Shown piece by piece: positions 1 through 12,000 of a DNA stretch of 64,000 nt (positions are counted from its first letter, which is position 1; every line of letters starts with the position of its first letter). The translations under genes were made by a program, and so were the position numbers. The stretch covers positions 24,515,025 through 24,579,024 of the forward strand of contig NC_060108.1 of NCBI RefSeq assembly GCF_021155765.1, in the 5' to 3' direction. The DNA is from Diprion similis (Eukaryota > Arthropoda > Insecta > Hymenoptera > Diprionidae). The notes under the pieces were generated by a model. It did not search any database. It was not told where the DNA came from and saw nothing but the letters and a program-made list of their open reading frames with translations.

Positions 1-142
1 CAAATATGATAAAGAAAGATTTCATTCAAGATCGGTTTCGATCAGATTTTTTCGACGAAACGAGACGAAGGGCGTGGAAATAATCGTCGCTGATTTGACA
101 GGGTGGATCGCGAATGTCGGCTTCTCTGGCAAAACAGTCTGC

Positions 143-165
143 ATATATATATATATATATATATA
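143..165. repeat. (AT)n microsatellite
   Basis: An uninterrupted AT dinucleotide run in the 5' flank. Confidence 0.95.
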
Positions 166-2557
166 GGTATAGGTATAAATAAATGTAGCGCAGAACAAGA
201 GAGCTGAGCTGGTATAACTGAGCCCCTAATTTACACAGCCACCACATCCTCCCCACGTTCTCTGTTTTAGTGGTGGAACTTTGCCGACAATTAAAACGCT
301 TTAGTAATTAACTGGGTCTCCTCACCTTCCGCAGTAACTGTTACCGACTCCGAGCACCCTCCCTTCCCGCCCTCAGCATCCCTTTTCGCGAGGGCAAGCC
401 CGCGCGCTGCCCAGGCAGGTTCGTTGCTGAGAGAGACATTTAGGGCTGCTGTTTCCATGGCGACGCGGTAAGACACCCTCTTGCGCGTTGCCACGGGAAC
501 ACCTCTCGGAGGGATTCAATTCGTAACAAAACGGAAGCACAGTGTCTTCCCTCCTCTCCTCTTCCCTGTGCATGTACCTACCTCTCAACCTTCGTGTGGG
601 TGTGCGCTGCACGATTCTTCGCGTCTGCATTGATTAGCCGCATTTATTCTTACCCTGGCGGAGAACGAGGGAAGGGAGGAAGGGTGGAGGAGGAGAAAAA
701 TCCGCAGCCGGCCGCGGCTTCGCCGATAGCGAGAGTCTAATAGGCGAAATGAGGTGGGGTGCTCCTGAGGAAAGAAAATGGGCAGATCACCCTTCGTGAT
801 TGTATTTGATGGCGAGGCTGCCGACGTGCCGAGGAGGTTAAACCGTGATTAAAAATCGTTATTCCATCTACGCAGGAATCAGAATTCTCCCGATCGAAAT
901 TAACCATCACGCGGAGAGAAAGGGGAGCAGCTGATTGCAATCTGCATGGCCGATAACTCAAGGTTCGTACGATCATCACGAGAGAACGTTACCTTTTCTT
1001 ATCTATTGAAAAGAGTCATTTTGGTCTTCAAGAACACTTGTACTCAATTTTGATTCTGCCTATTTTTACCCAATCTCCCAAAACTCGAAACGAAATTGAT
1101 TTATACACTTTCATATCGCCAAAGAATTTTGAAAAACGAGCCGGCATCAATTTGATTGAGAATCGATACAATATCGGCGGCCAATGCAATGGTCAAACAC
1201 TAGCACCCAATACCGGTTTCATCGTGGCTGTAGAATGGCGAACAATGTGCCAGTCGAGAATCGGCACGCAATACCGGTCCAACGCTGACTAAAAGCTGAC
1301 CATACCGATTAGCTTAGCCAGTTAGAAGTCTGATGAATCGTTTTCAAAAACAACTGAATTGGCAATCCTGACTAAATAGGTCATCATTAATGTACTACGA
1401 CATAAGTGAGGCAACAAGCGATAGAAATAATTTGGGTTAAAGCATTGTAAGGCCCGATGACGTCACAATTCCAGCTGGTCAAACCTCACCTTGCGATATT
1501 GGGCCGTTAGGGCGAAGAATGTTGAGCCAAAAGCGTGAACCAAGCTGGGTCCGTTATAGACTGGCCCAGGTTGGCGGAACTTGTCACGGTGTTGCATTAC
1601 GATACTGACCCAGCATCTATTACCAAGCATATGCCGCTTATCAGATTTCTGCACGGGCATCTTTATGAAACACTGATTCGAGAATCCGAGCTTTCGTAAC
1701 AAGGCAAGCTTCGCGTTAGTTGGGTAATGATTAGGTATCGTTGATATGGATCAGGCTTGAGGCATCGCAGATCGATTAATTATAAGTAGGTGGGTGGGAG
1801 GGAGGGAACGGGTGAAAATAAATTGTAGGGTGACAGAGTGTACGAGCTCCTTTTTTTCTCCTCTACTTTCATCTTGTTCGTTGTTCAGCTGCCGTGGTCT
1901 TGACCCTGCCGCCGCATTTGCTCCCTGGTATAATAATTACATTGTTTCAGGCTCGTATAGATTGAGCCTCGCGGCTCTGCTCTGTGGTCGAGCAGCCGCT
2001 ATAATCAGCAGTGTTGGAAATGGTACACTGACGAAGAGAACTGAATGGTTGGTGATAGTATCCAGAGATTAGAATGAAGAAGAAGAAGAAGAAGAATAAA
2101 TAAATAGGAGAAATATGGACGAGAGGGAGGGAGGGAGGGAGGGAGGGATATCGATTCACCCGATTCTCTGTACCTACAAGTGTAATACTTGAAAAACAAA
2201 GAGGATAAGAGAGAAAGAGGAGACGAAGGATAAAGGAGGCGGGAAAAAAAGTTTATGAAAAATTGATCGAGGACGATATTTCATATTTAGGTGGGAGATC
2301 CTTCTGAGGGAAGCGAAGCACGCGCGCGCCATACATCAAATTTTCCTTGACTACCTATATACGACGGCGAGCCGTGGCGGTTTAATATGAAACTCAAATG
2401 GCGATACATGACAGCCTTATACCGGAGATGAGATGTTTCCAATCTTATTAATAAATCGGTATACTGGCAAAACAGAGCAGTCGGTCTCCTCTGCAGCTCA
2501 GGCGTGGCATAAAACTCGTGAAATGAAACGCTTATGCAACGCATAAGTATACTCCAA

Positions 2558-2622
2558 TGGAAGCGAAGAAGAAGAAGAGGAAAAGGAAAAAGAGGAAGAG
2601 GAAGAGGAAGAAGAAAGAGCTC
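2558..2622. repeat. Purine-rich GAA/AAG low-complexity tract
   Basis: An almost pure A/G stretch that generates an artefactual Lys/Arg-rich open frame. Confidence 0.9.
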
Positions 2623-3999
2623 AGCGAGATGTTGGGGTGTGCACAAGTCGTTGGCATAAATGACCTCAGCCTTTTCAAGGTGATTATCATACGGAAAGTA
2701 AGTTGGCTAACAAGGTGCCGGAGTGCTTTACTTCACCCTCTCTCGAAAGTAGGAGGACAAAAAGATCAGAGCGCCGGTAATGGCTGACTGAATGGCTGGC
2801 AGGTAGTCGAGTCGGGTTTTCTGGCTCCTCCTAAATTTTAGAATTAAGTTCCGGTGGAGGCCCCGCAGCACGGGGGCTAATTTTAATTTCCTAATTTTTC
2901 CCCACCCCGTGACGCTCGGAGTAAGGTAATTTCCTCCCCAGAAGAGAATAGAGGTAATTACTTAACAACTCCCCGCAGCACCCTGCAGCGCCTCCCACCC
3001 TCCCTCCCTCCCTCCCTTCCTGCCTCTCCTCTTATTAAAAGAGGATCGCGCCCCCGCGTCAAGGGGCGGTGGCATGGGGGTGGCCTTTCTCCCTCTCTCC
3101 ATCGCGCTATCTGCACACGATTTCCGGGGCTCGTCAGCTGCAGAGGGGTGGATTCGCCTCGTGGTCGAGGGACGGCGATATATAGGCGACATGCGCGAGC
3201 TCGAATCGCCCGTCGATCGCTGAAAAAAGAGGATACAAAAAATTCCGATACTTTTTCATTCCCTTGCACCGCGTCTGCATGAGACCCGGGGGAATGATTA
3301 CTGAGATTTTTAATTAATCGAATTTGTATCGCGAGCCGTCAAGGGTCAGAGCCGAAGTTTTTTATATCTACTTACTATAAACGTGTTAAGCGTGAATATA
3401 TAATAAGGTATAAGGGCGGTTTATGTCTCTCCGCGTTTTTACTTCAGACTATTGTTTTTGAAGGGGTTGTAATCCGAAGCGTCTCTGACAAGGAATAAAA
3501 AATTAGAAACTTATGTCCGACAAATCATGTTCCTTCGGTATACGTACAACAGGGTTAAATGAACCTCGAGTCTATTCCAAAGTGGATTGAAAAATTATTC
3601 GCCGAAGCGAGTTGGTACAATAAATTCGAAACGAAAGCCGGTGAACCAAGGCATTGAAGCATGGCCGTGCGCACCTGCACGACTGTCTGAAGAATTGAAT
3701 TACTTATTTAGACGGGCCCGGGAGACGCGATGGTGTGTGAAGACGAGTCCGAGTTTTTTTCCAACCATACCCGAGTTGTCTAAACAGTCCAATTGTCGAC
3801 TCTAGCAGCTGGATCATGGGTGAAAATCGATTACACATATATCCGAAGCGGTGGTGAAAAAGCACGGTGTGAGAAATAATTGGTCCCTCGAACGTGAAAC
3901 GCGCGGGGTCCGTTTGTTAAGGAGGAATAATACGCGAGGAGCGATTGCTCCAATTACGAATTGAATAAGCCTAGGGAGTTATCGGTGACGGCGGATTCG

Positions 4000-4480
4000 A
4001 GGGGGTGGTTTTGGTGAATAGGTGGTGGGAAGGAGCCATCTTGCGGCGGGAAGCGACCCGCGGGAGGGCTGGAGCCGTCAATTGATTCGGGCTCCACCAT
4101 CCTCGGCTTCTCAAAGGGGCGGCTATTCAATTCGAGGGCAAAAAAGCATCCGGAGGGCGCGGCCTCGTCTGGTAAAAGCTCTCGCATTGGCTGCACGCTC
4201 CGACGTCGTGGGAGTGCACAAGTTCCTGAGCCAATCACCTTCCGCTGGGTGTGAGCGTCCACATCGTGCTCCGAGTAGATCCAGGGATAGAGGGGATGCA
4301 ACGTTTCGGTTTCCGAGCAGATTGTCCTGTGCCGTTGACTGCTCTTGCGGTCCAGTCACACCGCCACGTTCTCCTCGAATCCATTGCCCGCCGTGTGTCT
4401 CGATCAGTTATTATTCAGGCTGGAATTCTGACGTTTGTGATACCCGAGTGATTGCCCTGACATCGATGTACCCCGACTGA
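4000..4480 (+). promoter_or_regulatory. CpG-rich block, candidate unc-4 promoter region
   Basis: This segment is visibly richer in GC and CpG than its flanks and lies 1.2-1.7 kb upstream of the unc-4 start codon. It contains TCAGTT at 4404-4409, which matches the arthropod initiator core (TCAGT), but I see no convincing TATA box or downstream promoter element at the expected spacing. A 152-codon open frame across it is Arg/Ser/Pro-rich and looks like a by-product of composition. The promoter call is inference from position and base content. Confidence 0.25.
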
Positions 4481-5684
4481 CAGTGAACCAGAACTCGTTT
4501 CCTGACCCCCGCGATTTTTCGTGATGTGACAAAACTGTTTTACACCACGACGTTCGTCATTCGAGCTGTATAATATTGAGAAGATTGAGAAGGAGGATCA
4601 AAATAAAAATCTAGTGGCAGTTGTTGTGCGACAAGGACAATCGTGAAGACAGTATCGTTGCTGAGTTTTTAACCTGCATCGTGATCGATATAATAATCTT
4701 CAGTCGTAGTTACAGAGGAGACAATCGGTACAGGCAAGCCGAAGTGTTGAAGAAAATAAACAGTATTTTGGAAAGACAGAAAATCGGATGTGACGCGTTA
4801 ACGACCTGACGAAATCATTGAAACTCGACAGTGGCTGTAGATAATTGTAGGATAACTTTACCGATTCATTGAAATTTCGGCAATGATTAGTGGTTTCAAA
4901 ATGGGAGGAAGACGTTACGGTGTTGAAAAGAACATCAATATTGTGCTACTGCAGTGATAAATTCCTCTCCGTGACGGCGATGATTCGTTTTTCTACAAAG
5001 ACCGATTACCTGCAGCTAAACTGATTGAACACAAACAAACAATTGTACTTGGAACTAGTATTTCAACGGGCTGGTCAATGACCGTTGACATGTATATGGT
5101 AATCAGCATTGACAGGTGGCTTTAAATTTTTTCACACCACTCGGAACTGGAACCAGCTGGACGCTGTCCGACGGCAAACGGTTGCCTTCGACTCCTGATA
5201 CAGCTTTGGGTCAAGATCGCATGAAAGCGTGGATTGAAAAGTACTCCAAAGCAACACAGAAGTCGGACATTTTCCATCGAGTGATTTTGAAGAGTCACGG
5301 ATAGAACTGTGCAACATGTGAGTGAACTGTGCAAAACGGGTATAAACATCTGCAGGACGTAGCTCGCGTAGTGCGTGTCACGAAAGACGGGATGAGTACA
5401 AATTTGAAAGAAAAAAACCGCGGTCAATGGACCCAACGCTTCTAGAAGAAAGCGAACACTGCAAGACACTGTCACGGATGTCGTTAAACGAGTTGCCAAA
5501 CTCTGCCAAGTGCAATTAGTCAATCGTAGAAGTAATCGTTGGAACAATTGTCACCGCGAACACAAGAGTATCTCGACTTGACTCTACACCGTGGAACGAC
5601 GCTGATGATAAATGCGAGTTTTGGAAAAGTCGATAAAGTAGTGGATCTCCGTCGGAGAACAACGGCGTAAAGTTGGTGCCGAAA
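4481..5684 (+). other. unc-4: Probable unc-4 5' leader or promoter-proximal sequence
   Basis: This stretch has no supported gene. If transcription begins near 4.4 kb, it would be a leader of about 1.2 kb containing several short upstream ATG frames. A TAA at 5634-5636 closes the unc-4 frame just before its start codon. The transcription start, and any leader splicing, cannot be placed from sequence alone. Confidence 0.35.
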
Positions 5685-6057
5685 ATGGTCCTCGAACCAG
5701 GAGGTGGTCTGTCATTCCCCCCGCCTCCTGGTGGCGGCTCTTCCGGATCCGGTGGCTCGCTGCTCGCCCCAGCCCGTCTGTTCCCGAGGGCTGCGCCCGT
5801 CTTCCCGTTCCACTTGGCGGCATGGCATCCGCACCATCCGGTCCTCGGCCAGGTCCAGACCCAGGTCCAGCAGACGATGCATCATCAGGCTGCTGCGGCC
5901 GCAGCGGCGGTCAGGTTCTTCAACCACCACCACTCCCACCATCCTCATCCTGCCCTCGGGAATCACCCTCTTGGACCCGGGATCGGGGCTCACCACGCCG
6001 GGACTCATCACCTCCACCACAACGCGGATCACGGTGACGAAGACGACGACAAGAAAG
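5685..6057 (+). CDS. unc-4: unc-4 coding exon 1 (residues 1-124 plus first base of codon 125)
   Basis: The start is the ATG at 5685, in good context (A at -3, G at +4). An in-frame TAA at 5634-5636 closes the frame upstream, and no other in-frame ATG lies between. The exon encodes a low-complexity N-terminus: Gly/Pro-rich 5-25, a hydrophobic and aromatic patch [17 protein letters not shown] at 31-47, a Gln/Val stretch 56-63, a run of seven Ala at 69-75, His-rich 81-116 and acidic 118-122. It ends AAAG|GTACAG, leaving phase 1. Such homopolymer-rich N-termini are common in insect homeodomain factors. The assignment rests on the frame join to exon 2 and on composition, because this part of the family is poorly conserved. 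An additional upstream non-coding exon cannot be excluded. Confidence 0.88.
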
Positions 6058-9000
6058 GTACAGGGTCCCTTTCTTTTCTACTTTAGACTTACGCTTGTAA
6101 CGTTGAATGATATTAGGATCTGACTTATTCCCGCTGGGCGATGTAAATATATGAGTCGATGGCTTTAGCCTTTCTTCGGTATATACGCATGTACATGATA
6201 TAAATCACCGCTCGTGATGGATCTTTTAATAAGATACTGGTAATTGTCGAGTGGAAAGTATGTGTAGCAACATTCAGCCGTTTTATCTCCCAACCCAGAT
6301 AACAACGGTATAATGGTACAACGCGTCTAGCTCCAGTACCCATCGCGTTTGCACTCAGCTCGGTCCACTCATCTAGCCTTGAATATTTCGTATTCTCGTT
6401 ATTTCCGCGTGGGTCGATATTCCGTAACGACCAATCCGAAAGGTCTGCAAGTTTTGAAAATCGAACCGCGAATCAGAGCCGAAGATTTCTTTCTCCCGGC
6501 TTCCGGATGTTTCAAAGTTGCCGGAAATAGCGTCGCCCGTTGGCGTCAGGACTTGCTCCTCCGAGGTGAATTGAATCGGGAGCAACGTGAGAAGCCTCGG
6601 AAAACCGGCCGGTATTCGACGAGGGCGCGGAGCCTAATCCCCCCGAAAGAATAAACAACGGTTAGGACCGCAAATGGGATCACGTAAAAAACAGATTTCC
6701 ACCCTCCCGGTTCGCGTCTAACCTGATTCCTCCCGTCGGCGCAGGAGAGATACGGGAACCTCATTCCCTCACCCGACACCCTCGGTTAAGCGATCCCTGG
6801 GGTGGCTTCCGAACGATCTTATGATCGACCGCGTTACCATTCCTCGGGGACCATTTTCCCAAACTATTGTTCTGGTATTCCCGAAAACGGCGCCCTACCA
6901 GGCAACCAAACGCGCCGATTTCTTCGCCCACATCCCTTCCAACAAACTTTTGGATTAGTCGTCTTCGTCCGCGTTTTCAGGGGGATCGTGGTCATCGACA
7001 ACCAGCTTCGTTATTTATCACCTTGCAGGTAGGAAATTCGGGAGTGCGGGATTTCAATCGTCGATTCATATCAATCAGCCTCACCCCAATTACGTGGTAG
7101 CAGCAGCTTAGAGTATACCTACGTGTAGGTACCTACCTAAACGCCTCGAGCGGATATGCTCGGCAGTTTGATTCAGACGGTTTTTTATTGGGCTTAGAAG
7201 AGCTGCTTCGATCGCTTTCCGACATAACTTGTGTTCCAATTCCCCGCGTAGACATAAGCGTGTAATTGACTTTTATATCGCTTGTTCTCTTTCTCTTTTT
7301 CCCTCTGCGTGCGATTTTTTTGCTTTTTACTTTTCTAATCGAGGTGGCCATATTGGTTTCGATTCCACGATTTCGCACCGCGTCAATTATTATTCTGCAG
7401 ACGTTAATTGATACTTTTTCGGGAGAAACCCTTTCCCCGCTGAAATTGCGAACTGAAGGAAAGCTTTGGAATAATTATTGTTGCGCAACTGTGAAGTCCA
7501 TATTGTATACCTACCGATATTCGTTAGTTATATACCTTCTATTAGATTTCTGCTCGACCGCGTTACTCTGGATCTCTATACAAGCCGTGACACTCGCGTC
7601 ATGCCATATTTGTTTGTTTGTCGTTTTCACTATGTAGCCACAAGTATCTACCAATTTTTTATCCCTATATTAAATGTTTAATGCGATCGTTAAATAATAT
7701 CAGACACTCGTCTCTCTGCAATAAACGATCTGTTTGCCCGCGTTTAAAACTTTCAGACGATAACGGTATCAACGCGTTATACGATGCGCTCGTAATTCAA
7801 GCGACTTATCCCGCTCACGCTAACGAAGTCTGTATGCCAGTAGGAATATTAAGAAGCCAGCTTGCCTTGTATATATTACACATATTTGTGTAACGGGGAA
7901 TCTCGATTGAAGAACTTACCCCAGAAATCGGCCGGTCGTCCAAACAGCGTTGACAAATGAAATATCGGACCGCAGCTGTCTTCGGAGGTTTATTAATTAA
8001 TCTTTTATTTCTCGTTTCTTATTTCCATTAGACGCGTTCGCCGAGCCAAGCGACGATGTAACTCGAATTCTAAGCCTTACATATGGTAGGTACATAAAGC
8101 AAGAGCTGCGCCATAGTTGGGCCGCAGTTCTACCGTGGCTAACGAGACTTTAACAGTTGAGTTAAATTGCCGTCGATGGAATAATCACGCCGACTGTCAT
8201 TATCTAAGACGTGTTTTAATAACAATTTTTATAGCTTGTAGTATAAGGTACCTGCCCATTATACAAACATCTGCGGGTAGGAAAATTCAAGACGCCGAAA
8301 CGATTCCGTTCCGTTTTTAAAGAAAGCCATGCCGAAGAACCCATGAATTCCTCTGCAAGTTGAAAAATGCGGCCATAAGTCATCGCGGGTCGTGTGTTGG
8401 CGTTCTTTATAAAATCTGAGGTCAACATATATTATGGACGAAAAAGAAAAAGATACGCACATAATTTCCTCATAACTGACACGAAATCGTACACACAATA
8501 TGAAATAAGTACTTGGCAATTTGCGAAATATTTTAACCGAGTCATGTATATGCATTACAACCGTTCTATAAAATTAATATATATGAAAGAAAATTATACA
8601 TAATTACTGCAAAACATGCGGAATCGTATGTCGTGCACTGAGGCCTGGAGGATCGCGAGTACCTACATTACGTGTTTTCACATCGCATCGAGTGTTCGGA
8701 ATTGCTGTGGGGAAGAATTATATCAATATGGGTATATCATTGTGGCACGCATGCAGAAATTGTGCACACAAAGCTCGAGTCCCGCATTGAGACGTGGCAT
8801 TAAATCAGCATTAATGATTGATTTCCGCCGGTGCAAATTCGCGGTATATAGATATATACAACATACAGGCGATATTCATTCAGTTACACTTATATTGCGG
8901 AGCTTGAACTTCTCAATCGTCGATCAGTACGAGCCCCGCGGCTCTCACTTTCTCGATCTACATTATACAAGCTCACTCCTCGAAATCGTTTCTGTAATTG

Positions 9001-12000
9001 TTACGACTTTCATGAGTTGAAAATATATCCTTATTCCCGAAGTCGTATGCCGATAAGCTATATATTGGATTCCATGAAAGGTGCACAAAACTTTATTGAA
9101 TCTACCAAATCCAGCGATAGATATATATGTTGTGTTATTTCAATTGAATTATTGTTCTCTTGGGTTTTCTTCTTAGATTCAATACAGTTTGTCAAGCTAA
9201 CGTGAATCTAGGGATGAATGTTGTTGAAGAAGAAGAACAAAAAAAGAAAGAACGAAAAGGAAATTTCATCTCGACGAGGAGGAAAGTTCTTCTAACGCGT
9301 ATGATAATCGGTATATAATCCTCGAAGAAGCTCGATGCTCCTAATATGCGGCGGTAAACAATTACGCCGAGGAGATTAGCCCTCTTCCCTCCGTGTATGA
9401 TTGGTGTCTCTGGGCCCGGCGTGGCGCATTATAAGCTCGTTGTCGGGTTCCTAGGCGTCCGGGCGTCCCTAGGAGCTGGAAAGGTGAGGCCCAGGCCCAG
9501 GTTCGCGACAAGAATAAGGCAACAAAGAAGCCGTCGCCGGTATAATAACTTAATTTAAGCTCTAAACTACAGTTTAATAATATTCCGAGCGTCGGCGAAG
9601 CCGGGGGCCCGCGATACACTCTTCCTTGTCAATCTCCATTTCCTGCATCCGTTCAAGCGTTATATCTCCGCATGCTTCGCGCACCTAGCGGCACTCTAGC
9701 CTCTGCATCGCAGGGCCAGACACCCTGGACACGAGGACTCGAAGAGCCCGCAATTTCAGAGCCGCCGTTAACTGCCTGTCGTTAGTCAAAACCCGTTTTT
9801 TTCTTCACTTTTATTTCTCTCTCTCTCTCTTTTTCTTTCTCTTTCAATCTCCTTCTCATCCCCACCCCAAAAACGTATTTTATGTGCTCGTTTTTCTCTC
9901 TCCTCTTACCTTTTTTCTTTCTCAACAACCAGCCAATTTTCGAATATCGTTCCTCCTGCGTGTCGCCCTACGTATAAACTTCTTTTGGTACAATATAAGT
10001 TATTCCTTCTCTAAGCTAAAATTGAATCCGTTTTAATGTGAGTAGCTAGGTATGTATGTAACAGTACATGGGTGACAAAGTTGGAATATTCGAACGTAAT
10101 TCTTTCATTTTCAAATTGCAAAAACGATGTAATTTCATTCTACAATTCTATCAATTTATCCCGACCACCGAGTTTTTTTTTAAGTCTTCGCTACGTTCGA
10201 TAATTTATTTTCATTATTTTCTCAAGTTACATTCTTGTCTTTTTCTACACACGATGGTATATGAAAATGTACGACCAAAAACTGAACGGGCCAATTAAAT
10301 TTTTTTTTCTAGGTGTGTATACAACGATGCCAATTAATATTAATTATGCAAACGTGGCTGAGATGTATAATTATTATAGGATCGCGTGATAAATAACGAT
10401 TCTAATTATCTGAAAATAACTAGATATGTATCTGTATGCATATATATATATATCTGTATACAATATGTACTATAATATTATACACCGTTTGTGAATAAAA
10501 AGTTGATTGATATTTCAGCCAACGTCAAACCGAGAAACAATTTGCGAGTACCTAATACCGTATATTTGCTAATGATATAAGTATAGATCGCATACAGTGT
10601 AGGTATATTAATTCTGAATCAAACTTTCGTTTCGCGTTCTATGGTTACAGTCTGGCGCATAAGCAATTCCGTATGCTCTCGGACTGAATATAATTATAAA
10701 AAAAAAAACCTCAAGCAGTCCCTTGTTATGCAAACTTTATAATAGTAATTATTTTCACAGACTTTTTCTATTCACGAAAAATATTATATTACAGACTGAA
10801 TCAATCATACCGACTGCGCAAATTTCAACTTTCGATACCAATTTCCGTCAAGTTTTGATAAATTTGTCGGAGGTTCGAAATTAATAACGACGACGTTCGA
10901 AAGAAAAATTAAATGAATTAAAAATAAAAAAAAAACGAAACACCGAAGGTTGTACAAAAAAAGCAAGGAAAGAAAGAATAATGCGACTGCTGCAAATTGT
11001 CGATGCCGTGCAATACGATCGCGTAACACGTGAATCCGAAGGCGTGTCCTTTGCCCCCTGATGATTACACAGCTCTGCCTTACATTCCCTCTTTCCTGAG
11101 TTTCCTTTTTCTTCCATTTACCTCGAGAGTGTGTGTGAGAGAGAGAGAGGAGACGAAAAAAAAAATGAAATTTGTTCGAGTGAGCACCGCCAGCCAATAA
11201 CCATGAGTCAATATAAATATACCAATAGAATATGAAACGAACTGAACAATGATTATTTTCGGCACGCGTTTACCGTTCCCTCTGCCATCCTCGTTTTAAT
11301 AATACATATACGATTTGTATGTGTGTATAATATCTATACATACGTGCGTGATTCAAGGATCGAAATAAAAGTTGGATAAAAGTTTTAAACGTCAGGGGGA
11401 CACGCGCGGTTTATTATCGCGGGGGGATGAATGAGGTGTACAGTGGGAGGGGGTGATTTGTTTTTTTGACATAGTGCAAAAAATGTCGCGTGAATTATAA
11501 TCGACTTGACCGCGGCTGAGTGAGAAATTTTCGCTTGACATATCAGCGGGGGCAGAAAAAAAAAAAAAAAAAAAAACGACTGGACTGGAGCCTTTGCGTC
11601 TTTGAGTTCACACGTTCAGAGGCCCGGCGACACCTTAATTTTCACGCCAAAGGAACGGAAGTAAAAAGAAAGAGATGAAGAAGGAAAAAGAAGAAAAAAG
11701 TAAATAAAATAACGAAAAAATGAGAGTAAAAATAAGCGTAGGTAGGTACGAAAGTCACGATCAGGGTTCGCTTGATCGCCGTGGCGTGCTTCGCGGGGTA
11801 AAAGAACCTCATTGCTGTGGTCACGATATGGAATTAGGTGGAAAACAACTGAGATCGTTGCAACGCCCGTTGCAGCTGACGTAGGACGAATCTTGCGGGC
11901 AACTCGATGCAGCGCCATATCTACGTCAACGTCGACGTCCAATCTTCACGCGCATCCGACGAACTCGGTTCATTCGACTTGACGTCTCCTTTTACATCGC

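Larger units (their letters stand above)
1..4000. other. 5' flank, no gene recognised
   Basis: No open frame here resembles a known family. The stretch holds an AT repeat (143-165), a GAA run (2075-2096), a GGGA run (2124-2149), a purine-rich GAA/AAG stretch (about 2558-2622) and CCCT repeats (2999-3020). Longer open frames overlap these repeats and encode low-complexity Lys/Arg or Pro/Leu strings. Any function would be as upstream regulatory sequence of unc-4. Confidence 0.6.

Noticed and set aside
4022..4480. 152-codon + strand frame upstream of unc-4
   Set aside because: It coincides with the CpG-rich block. It is Arg/Ser-rich with scattered Cys and no motif pattern, so composition explains it.
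5704..6123. Alternative-frame open reading frames over unc-4 exon 1
   Set aside because: They arise from the GC-rich and CAC-repeat exon. Only the 5685 frame joins exon 2 in phase.
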